The notes under the pieces are model-generated. The model was not told where the DNA came from, ran no database searches, and worked only from the letters and a program-made list of their open reading frames with translations. From Candidatus Bathyarchaeota archaeon (GTDB lineage: Archaea; Thermoproteota; Bathyarchaeia; TCS64), in assembly GCA_030613835.1 (NCBI GenBank), contig JAUWLH010000006.1, forward strand, positions 1 through 20,412: DNA of 20,412 nucleotides. The letters run 5' to 3'. Of this stretch, positions 7,725 to 14,635 are shown one piece after another. Position 1 is the stretch's first letter. Each line of letters opens with the position of its first letter. Made by a program: the position numbers and the translations under genes.

Positions 7725-9233
7725 TTAGAGACAGCGATCTACTACCTCTGCCAAGTCAAAGAGTTTTAACCCGGGTCTGAGTATTTTCGCAGTGTTTCTC
7801 ATGGACAACAAACAGGTAGGACACCCTGTGATGATCCCGTCAAGACTTGTTGGAACTGTTTCCATGATTTTTTGATGAGATACGTGTTCAGTTATTTCTT
7901 CATTGTAAGTCCATAAACCTCCACCGGCTCCACAGCATATTGTGTGTTCCTTGGTCAACGGATGCTCAAAGAGGTTCAGATCTGGGATGGAGTTCAAGAC
8001 GTTTCGAGGAGGTTCATATACTTGGCAGTGTCTCCCCAAGTCGCATGGGTCATGCCACATATAGTTTCCTTCGAAAGGTTTCAGTTCAAAGTTGTTTTCC
8101 TTTAATGACTGGTCTAGCAGCTGAGAGGTATGTAATACGTTGAATGGGACATATACGCCAAGGCTTGCATAAATACGAGAGAACATGAAGAAACAGCCTG
8201 CACAATTGGTTACCAGCGTTTCTGCATCACCTACAGTATTGAGAACCTTGAATGCGTTTTCCTCTGCTTCGCGCCATTGGCCAGACAAGTAAAGGATCAG
8301 CCCACAACATCCTTCATTTTCTCCAAGGACACCAAAATCAAGCCCTATCTTATCCATGACGCTAGTTGTTGCACTCACGATTTCGGGTAACCTATAAGAT
8401 GTTGTGCATCCTGCCCAGTAAAGGATTTTATTGTTTCTGTAGGGGAATTCTTCTGCTTGTTCCTCAAACCAGAGAGCCCTGTCTTCAGCTGAAAGTCCCT
8501 GAGGGTTCCCGTTTGCTTTGATGTTTTCAAGGATTTTAGTGAATTTTTTTGGGACACCGTTTCGTTCTACGATCTCTTTTCTTGTTTTGAGCAATACGTT
8601 ATTGATCTCGAAAGTCTCACTTGAATACTGGTCATAGCATTGACCACATGCTGTACAACTGAAAATGGAGTCGGAGAGCAGCGAGCTGTTTTCAATCTCT
8701 CTCTTAAGGAGCCCACGAGCTAATAATAAACGTCCCTTGGATGAGTACGTCTGGACCCCATCGAAATAAGACTGTACAACGCAGAACCCTCTATCATCTC
8801 CTTCCCTAAACCCTTCTTTTCCTTGAATCGTTGTACTGAACCAGTCATGTAATGATCTGGCTTTTTTCAAACTAGTTTTGTGTTCCTTCTTGTTTCTAGC
8901 TATGTCATCAAGGCTATTCAGTAAATCCTCTATTCCTATGGGTTTCTGAACATCGACTAGAATAAATGGTTTCGTGGGATCAAAATGGGTTTTTTCTAGT
9001 TCATCAATATGAATTACCTGGCTCTCAATTTCGTTCAGAAGCTTGTCTAGAAGCCTGTTTTCATCATTGGATTTAATTCTCAATACAGCTTGAGGTTGAC
9101 CCTGTTTCTTGATCCCGAATTCTCCGGTATGAGAGTAGACGTAGATGTGTTCAAACGACGTGAGGACATTATCTTCCCCAAACTGGGATTTTAACAGATT
9201 AATTAATTCAGGAGTAGTATAAGGTTTAGCCAC
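7725..9233 (-). CDS. HdrD/GlcF-like iron-sulfur protein with two CCG domains
   Basis: A 502-residue protein with two cysteine-rich CCG domains, as in heterodisulfide reductase HdrD/HdrB, GlcF and LutA-type proteins. Domain 1: C276, C309-C310-G, NCAGC (C344, C347). Domain 2: HDPC (C397), C433-C434-G, CPTC (C471, C474). Before these, residues 151-202 sit where two 4Fe-4S motifs are expected. Only C193-x2-C196-x2-C199 remains well formed, followed by Y-D-Q-Y instead of the usual CP, and the first motif is reduced to C151. The first 55 residues resemble the opening of GlcD-type FAD oxidases without the FAD domain that should follow. The start is GTG at 9233 with GGAGGA at 9239-9244. It probably passes electrons from an organic substrate oxidation. 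It is divergent from the AOR gene, suggesting a shared redox role; the substrate is unknown. Confidence 0.82.
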   Translation of the reverse strand: MAKPYTTPELINLLKSQFGEDNVLTSFEHIYVYSHTGEFGIKKQGQPQAVLRIKSNDENRLLDKLLNEIESQVIHIDELEKTHFDPTKPFILVDVQKPIGIEDLLNSLDDIARNKKEHKTSLKKARSLHDWFSTTIQGKEGFREGDDRGFCVVQSYFDGVQTYSSKGRLLLARGLLKREIENSSLLSDSIFSCTACGQCYDQYSSETFEINNVLLKTRKEIVERNGVPKKFTKILENIKANGNPQGLSAEDRALWFEEQAEEFPYRNNKILYWAGCTTSYRLPEIVSATTSVMDKIGLDFGVLGENEGCCGLILYLSGQWREAEENAFKVLNTVGDAETLVTNCAGCFFMFSRIYASLGVYVPFNVLHTSQLLDQSLKENNFELKPFEGNYMWHDPCDLGRHCQVYEPPRNVLNSIPDLNLFEHPLTKEHTICCGAGGGLWTYNEEITEHVSHQKIMETVPTSLDGIITGCPTCLLSMRNTAKILRPGLKLFDLAEVVDRCL

Positions 9234-9238
9234 TGAAA

Positions 9239-9244
9239 TCCTCC
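9239..9244 (-). promoter_or_regulatory. Strong ribosome site fixing a GTG start
   Basis: GGAGGA on the minus strand, 5 bases before GTG 9231-9233. It decides the start of the HdrD/GlcF-like gene. Confidence 0.6.
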
Positions 9245-9337
9245 GATATGTTTCCTTTCTTCCACTGGAAAAAGGTGTACTTCGTTAGATTACTTAACAT
9301 TTTTTTCATCTAGCATCCGCCACCCAAGTGTAGATTA

Positions 9338-9345
9338 TTTATAAT
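9338..9345 (+). promoter_or_regulatory. TATA box of the AOR gene
   Basis: TTTATAAT with its centre about 34 bases before the ATG at 9376, predicting a leader of under 10 bases. It favours that ATG over the TTG at 9361. Confidence 0.4.
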
Positions 9346-9375
9346 AAGTACAGTATATGCTTGTTCAGTGATTTT

Positions 9376-11381
9376 ATGGTTTATGGTTGGGCGGGAAGGA
9401 CTCTACATGTAAATCTCTCAACTGGAAAAACATCAACCACCCCGTGGGACAAGGATGCAAAACGATTCCTAGGAGGACGAGGCGGCAACTCATGGTTATT
9501 CTGGAAACACAGCAAGGTTAATCAAGACCCCTACGATCCGGATGCCCCAGTCATCTTCGGGGCAGGGGCGTTATCGGGCACGGGGCTCATCGGAGCCTCA
9601 CGTATGGAGGTAACGGTGGTCTCAGCGGCTAAAACGGAGTCTCATTCCCTTGGAAACGTGGGTATGGGAAGTTCTTGGGCTCCTGAACTCAAGTTCGCGG
9701 GGTACGACAACGTAGTAATCAAAGGAAAATCAGACAAACCGGTCTATCTATTCATCTACAATTATGATTAGAGAGCCGAGACGCATCAAGCGTATGGGGA
9801 CAAGGAACATTCGCGACAGAGACTCTTCTACTTGAAGAAGTAGAAGATCCAGACGCACAGGTAGCAAGCATCGGGCCAGCAGGAGAAAACCTGGCGATCC
9901 AGGCAACGGTAGAGCACGGATATAGGAGTGGAACTCCAGTCGGGTCATCATTAGGCGCAAAAAAACTCAAAGCAGTAGTCGTAAGAGGAACAGGTGCAAT
10001 CAATGTACACGACCCAGAAAAAATATTGGAGTTAAACAGACAGCTAGTGAAATCTTTGCAAGACATCAAAAAAAGGCAAGGTATCTCATCTATCGAAAGG
10101 GCGGAGGGAAAGGACGCCTATCTACAGGGATTCCTGGTAGGTGATGCAGGGGTAGTCGGGAACTATGAGAGTCACGATTGGAGAAACAGATCAGACATCA
10201 AGCAGCGATATGAGGAAAATTATCTTGGTGAGTATTTCGTTAAATACGTTGGATGTTTCGGGTGCCCGTTCCCTTGCCAACCATTGTATAGCCTACCAGA
10301 CACAGGTGCAAACGTTTGGAGATGTTATCCAACGTACTGGCCGTGGAAACTATGGATGACAGACCTTGCATCGGCTTTCAAGGTTCATAGACAGTGCTCG
10401 GACCTTGGGATGGATAGTAAAGAGATAGCTACGACTGTCTCATGGTTGATGCACCTTTATGATGAAGGTATAATTTCTAAGAAAGAACTTGACGGTATCG
10501 CCTTTGAGAAAGCAAGTAACGAGGCATTATTCGAGACAACGAGGAAAATAGCTTATCGAGAAGGTTTTGGAGACATTCTTGCAAACGGTCCCGTTGCGTT
10601 TGCAAAGAAACTGGGTCCCAAAGCTATGGAGTATCTGTACCTTAACCAAGGAATGACCCTGAGAACCTTTGAGTATAGAGCAGAACCTGGTACCGCGCTT
10701 GGTGAGGCCATTTCTAGTAGAGGAAACAGTCTAAGAGCAACCACATATCATGTTGTGCTCTGGGATAAGCCCGCTAAGGATGAATATGAGGGTGCTGATC
10801 CACAAGAAAGCGCTGATTCTTATACTTGGTCTATGAAAAAGTTTGGAACTGAAAAAGCAATAGTGGCAACAGCGTATGAAGGGAAACCAGTCGCGTTAAT
10901 CTACGAGATGAACGGTGCAGCTATCGCTGATTCCCTTGGTTACTGCGCATCAATGATTCGCCCCAACAGAGTAGGAGCCCCAGGCTCCCAATTCGGTGAC
11001 GTTTCCTACGAGTCCGCAGCCGAACGATTCACAGCGGCTACAGGAATACCCATGAACGAGAAAAAATTATTCGAGTACGGGGAACGAGTCTGCAACATAG
11101 AGAGAGCCATCATTGTGCGTGACGGAAGAACCAGAGCAACAGATGCTATCCCAGCCTTTTTCTTCAAAGTACCTGTATCAGACGGTGACCAAGCAGGAAG
11201 AATGCTCGACAAAGCCAAGTTTGAGAAGATGAAGGACGAGTACTACTCGCTCAGAGGCTGGGACCCAGAGTCTGGGTACCAAAAAGAAAGCACACTGAAG
11301 AAACTTGGCATGGGTGATGTCAGTAAACAGCTGAAAAAACTGAAAAAACTTGGTCCTGTGAAGATTAAGGAGGATGGATGA
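9376..11381 (+). pseudogene. Tungsten aldehyde ferredoxin oxidoreductase (AOR family), single frameshift
   Basis: Two collinear reading frames together make one AOR of about 668 residues. Frame one, from ATG 9376, gives MVYGWAGRTLHVNL through GALSGTGLIGASRM and GNVGMGSSWAPELKFAGYD, the cofactor-binding N-terminal domain. It stops at TAG 9769-9771, after NYD. The next part (RDASSVWGQGTFATETLL) resumes at once in another frame, from about 9771, and continues into the frame that ends at 11381. One missing base, such as a T in GATTTAGAG, explains the break. The 4Fe-4S ligands are present: CFGCPFPC at 10254-10277 and the late Cys in DSLGYC at 10944-10946. AOR enzymes oxidise aldehydes to acids with ferredoxin, using a tungsten bis-pterin cofactor. 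The stop overlaps the ferredoxin start (ATGA). Apart from the one shift the gene looks intact, so a sequencing error or recent inactivation are both possible. The start could be TTG 9361. Confidence 0.85.
11367..11373 (+). promoter_or_regulatory. Ribosome site of the AOR-partner ferredoxin
   Basis: AAGGAGG lies inside the end of the AOR gene, 4 bases before ATG 11378. It supports translation of the second gene from a shared transcript. Confidence 0.55.
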
Positions 11382-11878
11382 GTGTGAAGGTTCTAAACGT
11401 TGATATTGAGAAATGTACTGGATGCAGGACTTGTGAGACAGTGTGTTCTCTTATAAACACGGACCGGGTCCAACCGTCCAGATCTAGGATAAAGGTAATC
11501 AGGTATGAAAAACGAGGAGAATATCATAACTATATCCCTATGGTGTGCCAGCAATGCAGCACACCGTTATGCATGGATGTGTGTCCAACGAACGCTATCT
11601 CCAGAGACCCTGTTCTCGGAGCAATGTTGGTAGATGAACAAGCTTGCGTAGGTTGCAGGATCTGTAACATGGCGTGCCCAGTGGGAGGAATTAGTATTGA
11701 TCCTGTGTCTAACGTGGCTTTCAAATGTGAGTTGTGTGGAGGAGACCCCGAGTGTGTCAAGTACTGTGACAGTGGAGCGCTTTCTTATGTTTCATTGGAT
11801 AGACTTGACTCATCAATAAAAAGAAACAAGTCAGAAAACATTTCCGAACTATTCAAGTTGATGCAATCACTAAAATAG
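11378..11878 (+). CDS. Four-cluster polyferredoxin, electron-transfer subunit for AOR
   Basis: A 166-residue HycB/DmsB-type ferredoxin with sixteen cysteines in four motifs: CTGCRTCETVC (near residues 13-23), CQQCSTPLCMDVCP, CVGCRICNMACP and CELCGGDPECVKYC. Each set fits one 4Fe-4S cluster. No twin-arginine signal or membrane segment is present, so it is cytoplasmic. It overlaps the AOR gene by four bases and has a strong Shine-Dalgarno site, so the two are almost certainly co-translated. It likely carries electrons from the tungsten site to ferredoxin or another acceptor. The gene itself is intact even though its AOR partner carries a frameshift. Similar subunits serve formate dehydrogenases and other molybdenum or tungsten enzymes, but the overlap here settles the partner. 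Confidence 0.9.
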   Translation: MSVKVLNVDIEKCTGCRTCETVCSLINTDRVQPSRSRIKVIRYEKRGEYHNYIPMVCQQCSTPLCMDVCPTNAISRDPVLGAMLVDEQACVGCRICNMACPVGGISIDPVSNVAFKCELCGGDPECVKYCDSGALSYVSLDRLDSSIKRNKSENISELFKLMQSLK

Positions 11879-11884
11879 CTCTAA

Positions 11885-11891
11885 TTTTTTT
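11885..11891 (+). terminator. Poly-T signal between convergent genes
   Basis: Seven T, six bases after the ferredoxin stop. The run reaches into the last codon of the convergent fdhD gene. The short AT-rich junction probably ends both transcripts. Confidence 0.4.
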
Positions 11892-12669
11892 ATAATTTTA
11901 TTCGATCCGCATTTGTGTAGACCTTTAGTTGACCTTTCCCAATTGAAGCAAGAGTAACTCCCGATACTTCAGCCAGTCTCACACCAGATACTAAAGGAAC
12001 AGTCATCGAGGCAACCACAGGGATACCTCCTCGAGCTGCTTTCTGCACCATCTCACCAGACTGTCTCCCGGTACTGAGAAGAACACACATGTTCGGGTCC
12101 ACATGGTTGAGCGCAAGTGAGCCAATAACTTTGTCCACAGCATTATGCCTGCCCACGTCCTCGGCAAAGGCTAGTACTTCACTTTCATTTGTACAGATCA
12201 TCGCGGCATGTGTTCCACGGGTCCTCGAATGAACATCGCTTTTCTGGCTGAGCTTCCTTATCATATCGAAAATTGTTTCAGCTTTAACATGTAGAGATGA
12301 TCTAACTTGTGGTATTTTCACCTGTGATCCTGTTCTTCTTGGTTTTGCACTACAAGCGGTTACGATTAGGTTCATCATTCCGACTGAGATTTCTCGTAGA
12401 TCGATTTCTTTGACGAGTTCTATATGCACATCGTTTTCTCTGAAAGTGATGGATCGTATTTCTTGTGGATTTTGGATTATGGCTTCGCTTATGAGGTGTC
12501 CTACTGCAAGTTCTTTTTTCATTTGTGGTGAAGCTATTAGGGTAACATGGTATTCCCCGTTGATGAAGATGCATATAGGTTCGTCGAGTGCTAACTCGTC
12601 GATGGTTTCCTCGGTGATTGGTTTTGGTTTCATTGTTATTATGTTGATTTTTCTGTTCTCGGTCACCAT
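11890..12669 (-). CDS. fdhD: FdhD-family sulfur carrier for Mo/W enzyme maturation
   Basis: A 259-residue FdhD-like protein. In E. coli FdhD moves sulfur from IscS to the metal-pterin cofactor of formate dehydrogenase. FAEDVGRHNAVDKVIG at 168-183 and STGRQSGEMVQKA at 199-211 are the family signatures. The loop that carries the CxxC motif in E. coli is here CSAKP, with C106 alone and no second cysteine, so sulfur transfer would have to rely on a single thiol. The start is ATG 12667-12669; an in-frame ATG at residue 13 is possible. It lies tail-to-tail with the AOR-ferredoxin pair and no formate dehydrogenase is in view, so it may mature this or another tungsten enzyme. A TATA-like box is at 12701-12710. 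Confidence 0.92.
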   Translation of the reverse strand: MVTENRKINIITMKPKPITEETIDELALDEPICIFINGEYHVTLIASPQMKKELAVGHLISEAIIQNPQEIRSITFRENDVHIELVKEIDLREISVGMMNLIVTACSAKPRRTGSQVKIPQVRSSLHVKAETIFDMIRKLSQKSDVHSRTRGTHAAMICTNESEVLAFAEDVGRHNAVDKVIGSLALNHVDPNMCVLLSTGRQSGEMVQKAARGGIPVVASMTVPLVSGVRLAEVSGVTLASIGKGQLKVYTNADRIKL

Positions 12670-12700
12670 TGTGTATCCCTGTTTTTCATTGAATCTGCTG

Positions 12701-12710
12701 TTATATTAAA
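12701..12710 (-). promoter_or_regulatory. TATA box of fdhD
   Basis: TTTAATATAA on the minus strand, with its centre about 36 bases before the ATG, predicting a leader of under 10 bases. Confidence 0.4.
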
Positions 12711-12828
12711 TGAAGACTCAGTTAATGTTTAAATATCAAACACGTTATCGAAGAAGAACCCTCGACTAGATACCTGCCCTGATTATCGGGGTTGCTTGTG
12801 CCACGCTGGCGCGCGTAAAACAACGTCA

Positions 12829-13140
12829 ACTTGAGTAAGATTTTTCCGGAAACACCATTTTAACCGAACATCCATGTTTTTTCACTTGGAATATCTACTT
12901 TAAGGTTAGTTCGTTGAAAATAAAGTCTCATTTATTTGACGTCTGTATAAAACCAAAGAGGTCAATAGCTAGTGCTTGTGATGCGTTTGTCTTATAGGCC
13001 TCTCTATGCCAAGGAAAGCTGTCATTGTTTTCAACGGCTTTCCAAGGGGAAACAAAGTTAATCGGAATCTCCCATAGTTTTAACGAATATTCGCCAACGA
13101 ATTTATTATCTACACACGGAATTTCATTTATGTGACTATA
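12829..13140 (-). pseudogene. Decayed fragment of a nuclease-like gene
   Basis: Minus-strand frame with protein-like text but no usable start and in-frame stops at 12928-12930, 12895-12897 and 12826-12828. It reads KLWEIPINFVSPWKAVENND, then WHREAYKTNASQALAIDLFGF, then after stops DFIFNELTLK and VKKHGCSVKMVFPEKSY. The segment TNASQALAIDLFG resembles the N/S-S-Q-A-x-A-x-N-L-F signature I know from PD-(D/E)XK-type putative restriction nucleases. Its end abuts the DapA-Fae start. It is most likely a relic of a mobile or defence gene. The family link is from memory and moderate. The rest of the 12670-13141 spacer shows only the fdhD promoter, an alternating GCGCGCGT at 12809-12816 and a TATA-like run near 13102. 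Confidence 0.4.
13102..13109 (+). promoter_or_regulatory. Candidate TATA box of the DapA-Fae gene
   Basis: TTTATTAT with its centre about 36 bases before ATG 13142, at the spacing seen for other genes in the window. Confidence 0.3.
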
Positions 13141-13141
13141 T

Positions 13142-14635
13142 ATGGTTAGAGTCAAAGGATTCAAACTTGAAGGGGTTATGCCTGCGGTGGTAACGCCTTT
13201 CGACAAGCACGAAGAGTTCAACGAAGGGGCCTTCCGGAGCCTCATCGACTGGCTCATCAAGAAGGGAATTACTGGCATTGTCCCATGTGGAACGACCGGG
13301 GAGTTTTCCCTAATGTCCCAACTGGAGAGGGCCAAAGTCATCGAGGTTTGCGTCGACCAGGTGAATGGCAGGATACCGGTCATCGCGGGGACTGGGGACA
13401 CGGCTACAAAACTGGTTATCGACGCGACGAAACACGCTTTGGATGGGGGAGCAGACGCAGCGATTATAGTCAATCCTTACTACATGAAGCCAAAGGGAGG
13501 GAAGGGGATCTTCGACCACTACCATGCCATCTCTCAAGCCGTGGACATCCCCATTGTCATCTACAACATCCCTGTCGCCACCCATCAGTATATCCCATGG
13601 CAGGTTGTGGAAGACTTGGCGGAACTGCCCAACGTAGTGGGAATGAAGGACTCTAGCGGCGACCTCAAGTACCTTGTCACGGTGCTGGAGAAGGTGAGCG
13701 ACAAGATCGATGTCGTCTGTGGCTGGGACGAGGTGGTCCTCCCTGCCCTAGCCGCTGGGTGCAACGGGATGATCCTAGCCAGTGCCAATGTCATCACCCC
13801 CTACTGGCTGGACATCTACAACAAGATGAAGAAGGGGAAGCTGGATGAGGCTAGGGAGATCCAGAGGAAGATCCAGAAATTCACGAGACATATGGTGGCC
13901 AGCGGAGCTCTAGGGCCAAAGATCTGTCTCAACTACATGGGATTAAAGGTTGGGCTGACAAGGAGGCCCATCATCGTTGGGGACACCGTGAGCTACGAGC
14001 TCAGGGAGGAGCTCAGGATCGAGATGGAGAAACTGGGTCTCTTGGAGAAGAAGCCAGTCACCATCAAGGTGAAGCCCGACAAGCCCCTAGTGGAGCGTTT
14101 CTACGCCGTGGACGTTACCCCCGAGGTGATCGAGCAGTTCAGCCTCAGGACCGGGGAGGCCCTGGTGGACCCGACATCAAATGAGGTCGCCCACATCGAC
14201 CTCCTTATTGGGGGCATCGATGGCCCCGTTGGTCATGCCTACGCCAACGCCCTCGCAAACCCAAGCAAGGAGAGGGAAGCCCTCCAAGTAATCCTGGAGC
14301 CAAACATGGCCGTGAAACCTCCCACGATACTCGTCCCCACAGTTCCCGTCAAGGGAATGAGGGATGCGAGCATGGTCTATGGACCTGCACAGGAAGGCAT
14401 CGCGAAGGCCGTGACTCAATCAGTGGCAGATGGGATTCTCCCTAAAACCGACGAGCTAGCAATGATCGTGAACGTTTTCGTCCATCCATCCGCTAGCCGA
14501 AGACGTAGGGTCTATATCAACAACCTCAAAGCAATGCGCCACGCTATCAGGAAGGCAATGGAGGGTCGACCAACTCCAGAAGAGACATTAAAGCACAAAG
14601 ACAATGCTCGCCATCCGTTCCGGGAAAGCCAGTGA
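13142..14635 (+). CDS. DapA-family aldolase fused to formaldehyde-activating enzyme (Fae)
   Basis: A 497-residue two-domain protein. Residues 8-300 are a DapA/N-acetylneuraminate lyase-type TIM barrel: CGTTGE (49-54), NPYYMKP, catalytic-pocket Y141 in YNIP, and Schiff-base K169 in GMKDSSGD. The arginine five residues after the tyrosine in true dihydrodipicolinate synthase is Ala here (YNIPVATHQ), so it is more likely a pyruvate or 2-oxo acid aldolase. After a linker, residues 337-480 match Fae: TGEALVDPTSNEVAHIDLLI with catalytic H351, PNMAVKPPTILVPTV, YGPAQEGIAKAV and VNVFVHPSA. Fae condenses formaldehyde with tetrahydromethanopterin to methylene-tetrahydromethanopterin. One chain thus joins a C-C lyase to formaldehyde capture. 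A fitting but unproven reaction is 4-hydroxy-2-oxobutanoate to or from pyruvate plus formaldehyde. The stop overlaps the next gene's GTG. No frameshift separates the domains. Confidence 0.93.
   Translation: MVRVKGFKLEGVMPAVVTPFDKHEEFNEGAFRSLIDWLIKKGITGIVPCGTTGEFSLMSQLERAKVIEVCVDQVNGRIPVIAGTGDTATKLVIDATKHALDGGADAAIIVNPYYMKPKGGKGIFDHYHAISQAVDIPIVIYNIPVATHQYIPWQVVEDLAELPNVVGMKDSSGDLKYLVTVLEKVSDKIDVVCGWDEVVLPALAAGCNGMILASANVITPYWLDIYNKMKKGKLDEAREIQRKIQKFTRHMVASGALGPKICLNYMGLKVGLTRRPIIVGDTVSYELREELRIEMEKLGLLEKKPVTIKVKPDKPLVERFYAVDVTPEVIEQFSLRTGEALVDPTSNEVAHIDLLIGGIDGPVGHAYANALANPSKEREALQVILEPNMAVKPPTILVPTVPVKGMRDASMVYGPAQEGIAKAVTQSVADGILPKTDELAMIVNVFVHPSASRRRRVYINNLKAMRHAIRKAMEGRPTPEETLKHKDNARHPFRESQ

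Noticed and set aside
7671..7727. Possible C/D-box RNA: ATGATGA followed by further GATGA motifs
   Set aside because: No CTGA D or D' boxes occur at suitable spacing, so the C/D-box pattern is not met.
9769..9771. Amber codon in the AOR gene as a pyrrolysine site
   Set aside because: Reading through TAG in the same frame gives non-AOR sequence and another stop; the protein resumes only after a frame change.
12928..13473. 181-residue minus-strand reading frame overlapping the DapA-Fae start
   Set aside because: The part over 13142-13473 is antisense to the clear aldolase domain and is low-complexity Ser/Pro/Thr text. Only the part below 13141 looks protein-like and is listed as a decayed fragment.
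13142..14040. Assignment as true dihydrodipicolinate synthase (lysine biosynthesis)
   Set aside because: The arginine after the YNIP tyrosine that binds the aspartate semialdehyde carboxylate is absent, no lysine-pathway gene is nearby, and the Fae fusion points elsewhere.
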